In this document: one piece after another, positions 10,146-20,715 of the stretch | Position numbering within the stretch: position 1 is the stretch's first letter | How the letters are laid out: each line of letters opens with the position of its first letter | DNA from: Hemicordylus capensis | Taxonomy: Eukaryota; Chordata; Lepidosauria; Squamata; Cordylidae | Direction of reading: 5' to 3' | NCBI RefSeq assembly: GCF_027244095.1 | Contig: NC_069658.1 | Span: 417,720,687-417,784,686 of the forward strand | Length of the DNA: 64,000 nt | Position numbers and translations under genes: made by a program | The notes under the pieces: model-generated | What the model saw: only the letters and a program-made list of their open reading frames with translations | The model's database searches: none | Told to the model about the DNA's origin: nothing

Positions 10146-12134
10146 CCTTGGGGTTCTGTAATTCTGCAGGCTGCATGGATTACTGCAGGCACTCTGCCCC
10201 AGAGCCTGGAGGAGGGAGAGGGCGCTAACACCAATCTTGCAACATTGGTTCTACTAGAGTTGCTTGCTCTGCAGTTATTTGTATGTGCGCATTCCCTTTT
10301 TGTGGCATATTGTGTCTTGCATTGTGAAGACTGGTCTTGGGAGTGTGGATTTTGTTTGTCTCTGGGCATACAGTTATACTTGATGACTTTCTGGTCACAT
10401 CTGGTTCTGATACACATTTTTAAAATAACACTCCAAAACATAGTATTTCCCTGTGAACTCTAAAGCCATTAGCTAGCATCTTGGTGCTGAAATATTTCCT
10501 AATTTTGAGGAAGTTACACTGCTTCCCTGCCTAAATGATGAATTTCTGTGTTGTTAAATGGAATGCTTGTCAGAGCCACTGAATCTCTGTTCCTGCAACT
10601 CAGTTCCTATTTCTTCCCCCACCACCCCAGCATGTTTGACAGCTTCTGTCAAGCTGTACAGCTATGATTGCAAGCTCCTTGGAGCGGAGAGCTCTCTCTT
10701 ATTTATGGTACTTGGTATGCTGATAGCACTACACAAATAAATGGGTGTTTGGCTGTGCTGCTTGGAGAAGTCCAAAGGTGATTGGATATGGTGTGGGCCT
10801 CTTCACTACTTCGTAGGTGGTAGGACATAGGTCAGCCTTATGAGTCAGATGGTTGGGTGGGACACACCTTAGTTTGATCTTAATAAACATTTGTGTGAAA
10901 CTCAGTCCACCTCAAGTCACTGCATGGAGGCAATATCTAGGTGGGCATGATGTTTATCATCTATATCATTAATTCCAGCAAACTAAAGTGTTAACATGGT
11001 GCCATTCAATAAAGGCAGGATTTCTGCTGATTCAGCAGTGGGTCCTTGCCCTGTCCCTGTTCGGAGTCCAGGTGTTCTTGGGCAGAGTTGCTTGCTTAGC
11101 CCATTTAATTCCACCTATGCCAGCACATATGCAGTCGCTTCAGCATAGATGATATGAGTTCCTGCTGATAAAAACCCTATTCAGACATTACATTGTATGA
11201 TTGTATAGATGTCTGTACACTCATACATTTTTTTGTGTTAATGACTGTACCTGCATTCACTTTAAAAGTGAACCTGGATACAGGACTCTCAATGCATGGT
11301 ACAGATAGGAAGTGTAATGCAATACCTGTGTTCAGTATAATGTGTAAATAACTATGCCTGTGTACACTGCATACTTGTTGACCATAACATGTGAATGGGG
11401 CTCTAGTAATGCCTGATTCCAGCAAAATCCCTATCAAGAATGTATTATGCAGGAGTTCTGCATCAGTATATTCAAACTTATTGATGTGGCTGCATTATTG
11501 CATCATCCATGTTCTCTTGACTTTGACAACTTTTTGTTAATTGGTATATAAATAATCATAGTAGTAGTTGATTAGGTTAGATAACCTCCCTGCTTGCGAA
11601 GTTCAAGTGGATCTCCAAACATCACCAGCCCCATTTCTCTGTATCTTATTAGCACAAACTTGCCAGAATCAAGTTTGTGCAATCAAACCTACTGATAGTT
11701 TTGAAGCATGCCAGTCACAAGAGCATAATGAAGAAAAGTAGCTTATTTTTTTCAATACACAGGAAAACTTATAAGAACCAGCAGAGTTTGAAAGGTTACA
11801 AATAAGGCAGACTGATTGAGTAAATAAACTTAATCAAGACAGCAAGGAATCTAAGATTATCATAACAAGTAGATAATGGTTAATTAAGAAAATAATGGTC
11901 TCGCCTAAAGAAGCAGAAGTTTTCACTCTGAGTAAAGTAAACCAAGAAGTAAGCTTTGATCTTGGTTCAGGATATCATTTCCACGTGAGCAGAAAGAAGT
12001 GTTAGACTGCCACTTCACTGCAGGTAGAAGATCACACTTTGAATGTTCCCTGTCAGCAGAAAGCTAGCAGAACAGGTTCTAGCTCATCTCATTCTGGGCT
12101 TCTCTCTGATGTGCATGACCTCACTGGATGTAGA
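10146..12134. other. TRIM25 intron, minor LINE-tail fragment
   Basis: Mostly unrecognised intronic DNA. Around 10660-10745 the sequence resembles an old LINE 3' tail (GCAAGCTCCTTGGAG ... TACACAAATAAAT). Confidence 0.45.
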
Positions 12135-12376
12135 GGTCATTCACACAACCCAAAACAGTTTTCTGCCCAGGTTTGGGAGCTGTGTGTGCTCCAAATGTTT
12201 GATTGTGTGGAAGCAAGGTAGGAGGAAAAACTACCCAAGTTTTTCTCCTACCTCGCTTGCACACAGTCGCTTCTACCCAGGTTTTTCTCCTACCTCGCTT
12301 CCACACAAGCAAAAATTGGGAGCACACACCGCTCCCAAACCTGGGTAGAATACAGTTTTTGATTGTGTGAATGACC
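12135..12376. mobile_element. Long-armed foldback MITE
   Basis: The left arm GGTCATTCACACAACCCAA and right arm GATTGTGTGAATGACC are complementary. Further paired blocks follow inward (GCCCAGGTTTGGGAGC with GCTCCCAAACCTGGG; TAGGAGGAAAAACTACCC with its complement). The interior CCAAGTTTTTCTCCTACCTC block is repeated. Nearly the entire element can fold back. No coding capacity; superfamily not determined. Confidence 0.75.
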
Positions 12377-12717
12377 GCATTGTGTAATGTTGAAGAAAAA
12401 TGCCCCTGAGCATATACAAATTGCATGTCCCTTGCATTATTGCAACTCACTCTGCAAATACAGGATTTTGACTTGGTGTCTCTAGGTACAGATGGGCATT
12501 GGTACATCCCCTTTACAAATCAACCTATTGCTTACAACTATCAAAGTCATAAAATGCCTTTTTAGCCCCTGACAAATAGGCTTCAGTGAACCACATTCAA
12601 TGTTAGTATGTCTGGCATTAGATGCTGATACCCTATTCTCTGCATCTGCTGAGGTAGTAATTTTGAAATGTTCTTCCATCTTCTTCCTCTAAATTAGGTA
12701 TTGTTCTTTTTTTTTAG

Positions 12718-12744
12718 AGCAGAGAAGAAGACCTGCTAAACGCA
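12718..12744 (+). CDS. TRIM25: TRIM25 candidate 27-nt microexon (basic linker)
   Basis: A pyrimidine-rich acceptor (TTCTTTTTTTTTAG) and a perfect GTAAGT donor enclose only 27 nt. In phase 1, set by its neighbours, it codes KQRRRPAKR with split codons at both ends, so it can be included or skipped without changing the frame. The peptide resembles the basic part of the human TRIM25 linker (RPVKK...KEEKKSKK) and a nuclear-localisation-type cluster. Evidence is splice signals, phase and composition only; a second AG two bases downstream would break the phase. Confidence 0.5.
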
Positions 12745-12779
12745 GTAAGTTCAGTCATGCAAGAATCAACACCCAACCC

Positions 12780-12900
12780 TCTCCCAGTTTGTTTGTTTGT
12801 TTGTTTTAAGGCTGTGAATCCCTCTTGGATGACTGTTTTTGTAAACCACGCTGAGCCTGTGGGAAGAACTTCTGAATTGTAATGCTTACCTTGCAGAGGA
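12780..12900 (+). repeat. L2-type LINE tail fragment
   Basis: After a (GTTT)n run the sequence TTTGTAAACCACGCTGAGCC resembles the GTAAACCGCCTTGAG motif of L2-type 3' tails seen elsewhere in this window. Confidence 0.4.
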
Positions 12901-13549
12901 GGTGGGCATTATGAAGCTGCCAGAATCTGTTTCCAATTTGTCCTCTGAACGTTTTGCAGTACCACTAGTATTTAGTAGCATGCTGCCTCCCAACATTGAG
13001 GCTCTGTCTAGCCATGATAGCTAATAGACATTGATAGACATGTCCAACATGAATGCTTAACACCGGAGGGAGCTGTTGACTGTCTTTTGAAACTTGTTCG
13101 TCTTCTTAACCTTATTTCTGCAGTGGATGAATGGAAGTTTCACTGACATCAGCAAAATGTACTCCCATATGTGTAATGTGTGATGGGCTGGGCTAGCAGG
13201 AATGAGAACACTGGTACAGAGATAATTGGATCTGTGAAATCTGGTTCTTCCTCACTGTAGGAGGGTATCCTTTAGAGTGGGGTATGCTGCAAAGCTGCTG
13301 CCATAGACAGGGCTGAATGTCAATCTGCTAGGGAGCCCCATGATGCACTGGGAGTAGGCACCTCCCAGTTCCAGTACTGTCTCACTCCTGAAAGCAGGGC
13401 TTTGGAAGAGCTCCTACAATTTTCTCCTTTTTTTTGGTCATCTTTGTTCCTTTCCTGATTCCCCTTAAAAAAACTCACAGAGCTTTTGTCTCCTTCTTTT
13501 TCTATCCTGCTCAATTCCTCTTTATAACTTTATGGGTTGTATAAAGAAT

Positions 13550-13815
13550 TACTTCCTTTTATTGGTCCTAAACCTCTTGGCAATCACTTTCATGGGATGA
13601 CCCCTGATCCTAGTGTTTTGAGAGAGGGAGAAAAAAATTATCTCTCTCCATTCTCTGCACACCATGCATGATTGTATAGACCTCTATCATGTCTTCCCTC
13701 AGTCATCTTTTTTCTAAACTAAAAAGCCCCAGGTGGTGTAGCCTTGTCTCATAAGGAAGATGCTCTAGGCCTAGATTATCTTGGTTGCCCTCTTCTGCAC
13801 CTTTCCCACTTCTAT
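13550..13815 (-). repeat. CR1 LINE fragment
   Basis: Read on the - strand this matches the end of CR1 ORF2 and 3' region. Shared blocks with the copies at 49740 and 42020 include GGGATGACCCCTGATCCTAG, TATAGACCTCTATCATGTCT and GGTTGCCCTCTTCTGCACC. Confidence 0.8.
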
Positions 13816-13835
13816 AATGTCCTGATATAAGTGTT

Positions 13836-13907
13836 TCCCATAGTCTGGGAACCATACCAGTGGGGATTCAAACGAAGAACCTCTGGCTTGCTCGTCAAGT
13901 CATTTCC
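13836..13907 (-). repeat. Sauria SINE head fragment
   Basis: GTTTCCCATAGTCTGGGAAC, GTGGGGATTCAAACGAAGAA and CTTGCTCGTCAAGTCATTTC match the tRNA-like head seen in full at 47488-47744, in the same orientation. The rest of the SINE is missing. Confidence 0.65.
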
Positions 13908-14590
13908 CCGAACCTGAACCCAAAAGTCAGTTCAGTGTTTTGTCAGTATATTATTGGAACCCAAACCTGAAATCTCTTGGTGATTTTGAACCTGATTCAC
14001 AACTGAACCCTTAAACAGAAAGAGGTACTCATTTTGGTAGTTTGACTCCTTGGTACCTAACATGGCAGAGAGATGCTTAATTTCCTCTTCTCCCCCACCT
14101 TGGTTTCTACAAACCAAGGCTTCTTTCATAGCGTGAGCCACCAGAGGGAGCATTAGAGCCATGCAGTGGTTAGGCAAAGCAGGCATGAGTGTCTAGAGAG
14201 ATTTCCTTGGAAGGTGGGAATGCATGTTAGCGAGGAGTTATACTAGCATGGGCAATACAATAATTGGCCCCCTTTGGCCAATCCTGCTCTTTGGAAGAAG
14301 GCTGACAAACTGGAGGATAGAATGGGGTGATTCTCTTGATCAAGAGTGGATGGGTGGGAAAGGCTCCCAAAAGCTTAGCTTCCCCATAGATGATCGAGGG
14401 ATTGGTGGTGGGAGTGTGTTCCGCTCCACACTCCCACACAAGCAGCCCTGCTCCATGAAGCACGGAGCAGGGCGGAGGGATCCGGGGCCAGAACTTGTTG
14501 TTCTGGCCTCTGTGAATCCCACAATACAATGCACAATATGTGCATTACATTGGGGAATTCCCTCCAAGAGGCACTAGGTGCCCATCACTG
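13908..14590. other. TRIM25 intron, partly palindromic
   Basis: Around 14400-14530 there are short inverted blocks such as CAGCCCTGCTCCATGAAGCA with CGGAGCAGGGC, suggesting remains of a foldback element. Nothing else is recognised. Confidence 0.35.
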
Positions 14591-14599
14591 TGTCCACAG

Positions 14600-14790
14600 G
14601 GGCTAAACATAGTCCCAGCAAACACACAAGCAGTTAGCCTGGGGTAAGGGAGTGTCTGCTCCTTTAACCTTGGCTAACAGCCGGGATAAATGGCGGGGCT
14701 AGGTGGCGCTGCCCTGCTGGGATTGGGCATGATCCTGGTGATTCTCTCATGCATCCTAGCCCAGGTTAGGCTGTGCATGAGAACAGCCTC
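14600..14790. mobile_element. MITE-like repeat related to 8283
   Basis: TAGCCTGGGGTAAGGG near the left end and TAGCCCAGGTTAGGCTGTGC near the right are partly complementary. The family wording recurs at 8283. No open frame of interest. Confidence 0.4.
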
Positions 14791-14884
14791 AAGAGTTTGT
14801 CAGCCATCCCTTTGAACAGTAGGACTGGAGTGAAATTCTATGCACAATGACATGGAAGGAAGCCCTGTTGAAATCTCTTCCAGT

Positions 14885-15065
14885 GGGGTAGCAGATTGTT
14901 GCAGCAAAAAAAGGGGTCTTTGTGGCATGTTTTAAAGAGCCACACTTCCAGCATAAGCTTTTGTGGACTACAGCAATCTGACAAAGTGGACGATAGTTCA
15001 CAAACCCTTGTGCTACAAAAAATGTTAGTCCTTAAGATACCACAAGACTCTTAGTCTAACCAGTT
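14885..15065. repeat. Interspersed repeat, family shared with 60200
   Basis: The segment CATAAGCTTTTGTGGACTAC recurs at 60237-60270 (GCATAACTTTTTGTGGACTC). A reverse half follows (AGTCCTTAAGATACCACAAG), giving a head-to-head arrangement. It is probably an old DNA transposon; class not assigned. Confidence 0.4.
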
Positions 15066-15168
15066 TTAATAGAAACAAACTTGTGAGTGCCTAGGATTGG
15101 CTTGGAAGATGCTTTTTGGGCAACATTTCAACCCCATGGTGTCTTTCCTTATGCTTCCCCAAATATAG

Positions 15169-15273
15169 ATCCAAGTCCTAACCAGAGAGGACGAAGTTCC
15201 AGCAGGGGAGCCACAAGTCCATTGGGGAGCCTTGAAAGTTTTTTAACTAAATCAAGAGAGGAACTCATGCAGT
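15169..15273 (+). CDS. TRIM25: TRIM25 linker exon before SPRY, 105 nt, phase 1-1
   Basis: The acceptor CCCCAAATATAG and donor CAGT|GTAAGT bound 105 nt, phase 1 to 1. The sequence reads NPSPNQRGRSSSRGATSPL and then GSLESFLTKSREELMQ. The last part lines up with human TRIM25 [20 protein letters not shown], which directly precedes the PRY-SPRY domain, so this exon is well supported. The serine/arginine-rich first half is a disordered spacer. Confidence 0.82.
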
Positions 15274-15934
15274 GTAAGTGACTCAGCTTGATAGAACCTA
15301 ATCCGTATAAATTTCGGCATTCTGTCCCACCCTCCTAACGTGGTGTCACATTCCAGTGTGACTCAGAAGCAGAACACAGGATGGGTTTGTGCAAGCTTGA
15401 TTCTTAATGACTGGGGTCACTAGGGATATGGAGCAGGCTAAGCCTCAGTGATGTCCTCCATGGACACTCTCTCTACCAAATCCACAAGTAGCTGTCATTC
15501 ATTCCCACAGGGAGAAAATAAAGCACTGCTCTGGGGACAGTGTTGCAGTGGAAGCAAAACCTGTATGAAGATCAGTGTAATGGAAAGGATACAGGCATTC
15601 TGACTTGCTGTGGGAGGAGGAAAATGCATGCTTTTGAGGTTGGAGTGAGAGAGAGGTCATAGCTTTGTACAGCCCCCAAAATATGGCTTAACATGGTTGG
15701 TCTTCAGCATCTTTTTTTCAAGGCTTGACTTCTCTAATGTGCTGGTACTTGTGCTTCCATTCCTAAGTATTTAACGTTCAGTGCTGTTTGTACCTGTTGA
15801 CTTGGTTCGGCATGTGATCTGAGAAAAATGGTTCTGAGAAGCAAAGTGAAGTGCACTGGTTTCTTTCAAATAACCAGAAGTAAGACTATCACGCTCTGGT
15901 CCCTCTCCGCCCCCCCCCCCCTTGTTTTTTTCTT

Positions 15935-16160
15935 TTTTAAATTTATCACCTAATATACCCATTCCTTATACAATCTCTGAGTGGTTTACAAATTAAAACC
16001 TTCAAAACAAAATAACCACCAGTAAAACATTAACTAAAAGCCTGATAAAATAGGTGTGTTTTTCAATAGTCACTTAAAAACAGTAGAGATGGGGAGGTTT
16101 TGATTTCATTTGGGAGTGTGTTCCAGAGCCCTGAGTGTGTTCCAGAACCCTAGAGAAGGC
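15935..16160 (-). repeat. Degraded L2-type LINE 3' fragment
   Basis: CTGAGTGGTTTACAAATTAA, an A-rich stretch, AAAAGCCTGATAAAATAGGT and GTGTGTTCCAGAGCCCTGAG follow the order of blocks in the cleaner copy at 34384-34720. Confidence 0.5.
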
Positions 16161-16370
16161 TCACTTTTTGGATTGCCACCAAACGAACCAGTAATAACTG
16201 TAACTGGACCTCCCCGATTATCTTAATGGGGGAAGATACTGTGTTTGTCTTATTCAGACACTTTTATTATTCTTTCTGAGGATGTTGTTTTGTCTTATTA
16301 TTATATCGTGTTTGTCTTAATCAGTAAATGTGGTCCTCTTCACTTACTCCATGCATCCATTTCTCAATAG

Positions 16371-16918
16371 TTGCTACAAAATTCACTCTGGATTTCAATA
16401 CTGCCCATAACAAAGTGATCCTACTAGAGAGAAACACCAAAATGGCAGTGTCAGAAACCCCCCAGAATTACCACCACCATCCTCAGCGCTTCACCTATTG
16501 CTCCCAAGTGCTGGGCTTCCAGTGTTTCAAGAGAGGGATCCATTACTGGGAAGTGGAGATGGAGCACAACAACTTCTGTGGAATTGGCATCTGCTATGGG
16601 AGCATGGCACGGCGGGGGGCAGAGAGCCGTCTGGGGCGCAACAGCTTCTCGTGGTGCATTGAGTGGTTCAATGCCAAAGTATCGGCCTGGCACAATGACG
16701 TGGAGAAGTGCCTGCCTAACACCAAGGTGAAGAAGATTGGTATCCTACTGAATTACGATGGTGGCTTTGTGATTTTCTTTGGCGTTGGTGAGAAAACCAG
16801 CGTCCTCTACAAATTCCGAGCGCACTTCACTGAAGCTCTCTATCCTGCATTCTGGGTGTTCTCCAGTGGGACCACCATAACAATCTGCCAGGGGAACCAA
16901 AATTTCAATCTGAGATGA
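16371..16918 (+). CDS. TRIM25: TRIM25 terminal coding exon, PRY-SPRY domain
   Basis: The acceptor TTTCTCAATAG is followed by 182 residues and a TGA stop at 16916. The exon holds the whole PRY-SPRY (B30.2) domain, used by TRIM25 for substrate and RNA binding, including RIG-I. Diagnostic stretches are [10 protein letters not shown] (PRY), [66 protein letters not shown] and [15 protein letters not shown]. Nearly every one has a close human TRIM25 equivalent ([42 protein letters not shown]), so this is TRIM25 rather than another TRIM. It ends [11 protein letters not shown], a few residues longer than human (ICSPK). The reading frame is intact. Confidence 0.97.
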
Positions 16919-16985
16919 AGGGCACGCCATCACTTGTGTGCTCAAGGCATCTGCATGCTAACATATCTCTTGAAACCAGAACTAT

Positions 16986-16988
<3 letters not shown>

Positions 16989-17046
<58 letters not shown>
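16989..17046 (+). repeat. (TG)n microsatellite in TRIM25 3' UTR
   Basis: About 29 uninterrupted TG dinucleotides start some 70 nt after the TRIM25 stop codon. In the transcript this is a long UG repeat, the known binding preference of TDP-43. The genomic tract can also adopt Z-DNA. Confidence 0.97.
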
Positions 17047-17048
<2 letters not shown>

Positions 17049-17163
17049 GCTTGCTTTTGCATTCAAAGCAAAGTTGCCTGTCCTTGAAGCTCTCTTTGTT
17101 TCTTTGCTTTCTGGGGCTGTTGAGCCAAGAGCACAACCCATTAAGAATCTCTTGCACAAGCCG

Positions 17164-17169
17164 AATAAA
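17164..17169 (+). terminator. Possible proximal poly(A) signal of TRIM25
   Basis: An AATAAA lies about 250 nt after the stop and could give a short 3' UTR isoform. A G/T-rich stretch (TGTTCTTGTGG) follows. Confidence 0.35.
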
Positions 17170-20100
17170 AAATGTTCTTGTGGAACTCCCTTTTGCTCTT
17201 TTCAGTGGGACTTACCCATGGACAACTTGATGGGCTGCAAACATCATGTCCACTGAGCTCCTGATCCACTGTGGTCTTTATATGTTGGTCTGGAGAGGCA
17301 GGCAAATTGGGGCATGTGTGATTAAGTGCCTCTGCCCCTTTGTCTTAATGTACAACCAGAAAGGCAACACAGAAAATGTGGTTTGTGTCCCTTTTTCTGC
17401 CTTTCCCATGTACACTGCACAGTCTAGAACTCTTTGTATCCACTGTGTGAATATGGTGGGCAAGGGATCCTTTTGGGACAATGTGCAGGCAGACCCTCCA
17501 AACCCGATTTGGAATCCTTGTTCTGATTCTTGTGCAGTATGCGATAAGGGACTTGTGTCTCGTTAAGAGAACCTGATTGGGTTATAAAGGAGGTAAGGCT
17601 GCTTTTTTGGTCTTGTTCCAAATACTGCACATGGAGGAAGATAGGATTTGGCAGTGTTGGGAAAGAAGAGGGGCACTTCTAGGAGTCAAGTAAAACTTGG
17701 AATTCTGGAGCCTCTGGCAATTACCAGTGTTCTTAAAAGAACTTTCCCTACACCCATTGCTTGGTGTCTGTGAAGGCATAGGGAAGTTCCTCTTGGCCCA
17801 CATAATAAGCCCCTCTTGGCTTAATTTGGTTCATTAGAGTTCTTTGGACTCAAGGAACTGAAGCTAGTGAGGATGTTGAATAATATACTGGATGCAAAAA
17901 CAGGAAGCTTGAAAAGAGATGCTTAGCCCATTGGTGGGTTTCCTCACCTAGCGACCCTTGCTGAAAAGGATGAACGTAAAATCTTAATGTAGTCTAATTT
18001 ATCCAGTTTTATGTGTTTGGCCACTGGATGGGAAGAAGTTCACTTCCTCCTTTTGGTCTTTGAAGAGCTTTGTATCTTCACCATCATGCTGGAGATAGAC
18101 GATTATAGGTGAAAAGGTAGAATGTTTCAAGCTAATCTTGTCACCTGAATATTGTGTTACTTACTTACTGGCAGAGTTGGTTCAATCTCTCTCATTAGTA
18201 ACATTCAATTCATCCTGTGTGATCTTTGCTGTAGAACCAAATGTTTAAAGATTACTTGGGGTTTTTCCACAGTCCTTGGAAGTTGCACACCTGCTGAATT
18301 TAGCCATGTCTCTGGGCAGTCCTTTCCAGTTGGCATTTTCATACTGAACGTGTGTACTGCCACTTTATTATTATTATTATTATTTTAAGGGCAGCAGCCT
18401 GGGAAAGAAGCCAGGGAAGCCGTAGAGTTAAGACTTCTTGGATAGTGTGTTTAGCCTTTTTGAGACTTGGAATTTTCCTCTGGGTTCTAATGCAGCATAA
18501 TTATAATAGTTGTGCATCTGAAGCAACTGAGAATTTTGCTGCTTTTTCCTCACTTAAAGAGGATTAGAAAACCAGCAGACAGGCACAGCTGAAGTCCTGT
18601 GATCTTGTAGGTCTTGTGCCATTGACCAATAGTCAACAAGAATTGGCTTGCCTTTCTTGGACCAGGACACAAATAATTGGAAAGCTGCTTGACCAACTGT
18701 GACTTATGAAGTGCTCTATTTTAGAAACTTCACATGCTGTCCTGTGTAGGCTTCAGTAAAATGAGAACTGAGGTGTGCTGTGTTCTGTGTCAAATTTGAC
18801 ACAATTCTGAGGAATGCTTGAATTGGGGCATTCAGTAAACTGGCCTTGTGTACTTAAAACGAGTCAATCCACAAGGTCAAATAAGGGATCCCAGTTACAG
18901 GACACAGTTGGGACAGAATTGTTGTGAAAAAATGGGTGGTGGCATCACATCTTGGTATGCCAAGTGCACTTCATATTCCGAACCTCCCTGAAAATATTCC
19001 TGAAATCCAGGACACACAGGTCACTTATGAACTTGGAGAACTGCATTGTTGGCTTGACCAAGATCCAGTTGATCACTCCAAGAAAAAGTGATGGGATGCT
19101 TAACATTAAATGGAAGATAATTCAGGAAAGTCATAAAAAGATGAAGGCCATGTCAGAACTGCATAGTGTGTGGAATATGAATAGGAACCAGTTAAAAACA
19201 TTGAGTGGTAGACAGAGTGGCCTATGAAGCTATTGTGATCATGTTCATCCCTCAGTAATATGGAGATGTGAGAACTGAATCTTCTCTGTGTAATAGAGTC
19301 TTCTCCAGTATAACACACCTCTTCTTGGCAATTGGGAGCTCTATAGTCTTATTTCCTTCACAATAAGCGTTGCTAATTTGTTGTAGGATTTTTAAGACTT
19401 CTCCCTTCATGAAGAAAGGTTTCTGTCCATTTCCTAAAGAGGCCTACTTACTATTCTTTATGAATGCTTTTGGGCCACCTTCCCATAAAGGAGTGGCATG
19501 TTGTATTCTGCAAATGATTATGGGAACAAGGCACACTTTTTCATGTGCTTAAAGTAAATCCTATATCAAATATGAGGCACAGTGGATCCATTCCTTTCAT
19601 CCAACTTTCGTGTGATCTGAAATAGCATTCACTGTGTTGAATTCACTGATGGCCAAGTGCCTTTTGGGCTTTGGTTATGATTTTATTTTTATTTTCCTGA
19701 TCGGTATTGAAATATTTTGATTTTGCTGGAATGAATCTTTTAAAGATGCTTGAAATTATCTTTGGGATTCCTAGAGAATTTTAATATGTTTAGATAGGTC
19801 AGATACTTTTCTCTTCACTGCTTTTAGTCTTTGGCCTGGTACAGTATTGTCCTTTGGGTAGTGGTTGACTTTTGTCAATAATCCTGAGAAACAGTTGAAG
19901 GATAATCTATTTCTTAATGGACAACCAGGCTTGTTTCTTAGTCAAAGATAGTATTGCTCTACTAGTATTAGTAATAGTATTGCTCTACTAGGACATGCAG
20001 TTGAACAATATGAATGGATTTGGATATCCTAGATATCCTCTAGCCAAAGTTGAGTATATTTAAATCCTTCTAGCTTCTGTGGAAGGGAGCCAAGCATTAT

Positions 20101-20690
20101 GTAAAACTCACCTGCTGAATTCACCAAGACTTTTGAAGTGCTTGACTTTAGTTCAGTAGTGTCCAAGGAGATCTGTTGTGTTACAGTCTAGCTGAAAATC
20201 TTTGTATACAGCAATATCTTATCTAATGGCTGTGTTTACATGGAAACATAGTTAACTTGATGATGATCTAGCACATGTTTAAAAAGTTTGGTAGGAAATG
20301 ATCTGAAAATCTTGGTGTTAGCAAAGTTCTTGGAGAGGTTCAGCCTGCAAAGATTTTTGTAACACGGGTTTTTAAAAAAATTAAATTGTTTGGATCAATG
20401 CTTGCTGCTTCACTCTGTAATCTTTAAAACTATGTATGTAGTCTGTAAAATATCTAATGAATGTGTTTACTTCAAGCAAGTTGTCAAAACAAGTAGATCT
20501 GTGGATTGCTTTGAGATTAAAAATTAATGACCCCAGCATCCTAGATCTCTGTCTATTTGCCAAGTGTTTGTATTTGCTGTATTGCTCAGTCTGTAGTTGT
20601 CTTGTTGCCATATCAAGCATAAGGTTGCGATATATTAGAGACCACCTAACTTGGTCTTTCACTTAATGGGTCTCAATTCACTAAATCTTC

Positions 20691-20696
20691 AATAAA
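20691..20696 (+). terminator. Probable distal poly(A) signal of TRIM25
   Basis: An AATAAA in the context CTTCAATAAAGTTT lies at the end of the repeat-poor 3' region. T/G-rich sequence (ATGGAGTGATGTGTTTG) follows 20-40 nt downstream, as expected for a cleavage site. Confidence 0.5.
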
Positions 20697-20715
20697 GTTT
20701 AATTATGATCATTAA

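Larger units (their letters stand above)
16919..20715 (+). other. TRIM25: Probable TRIM25 3' UTR
   Basis: After the stop there is about 3.8 kb of AT-rich, largely repeat-free sequence ending at a polyadenylation signal. Human TRIM25 also has a multi-kilobase 3' UTR. I see no coding exon here; scattered short open frames have no family resemblance. Short simple repeats lie at 16989 (TG) and 18363 (ATT). The 3' limit is inferred from the AATAAA at 20691. Confidence 0.55.
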
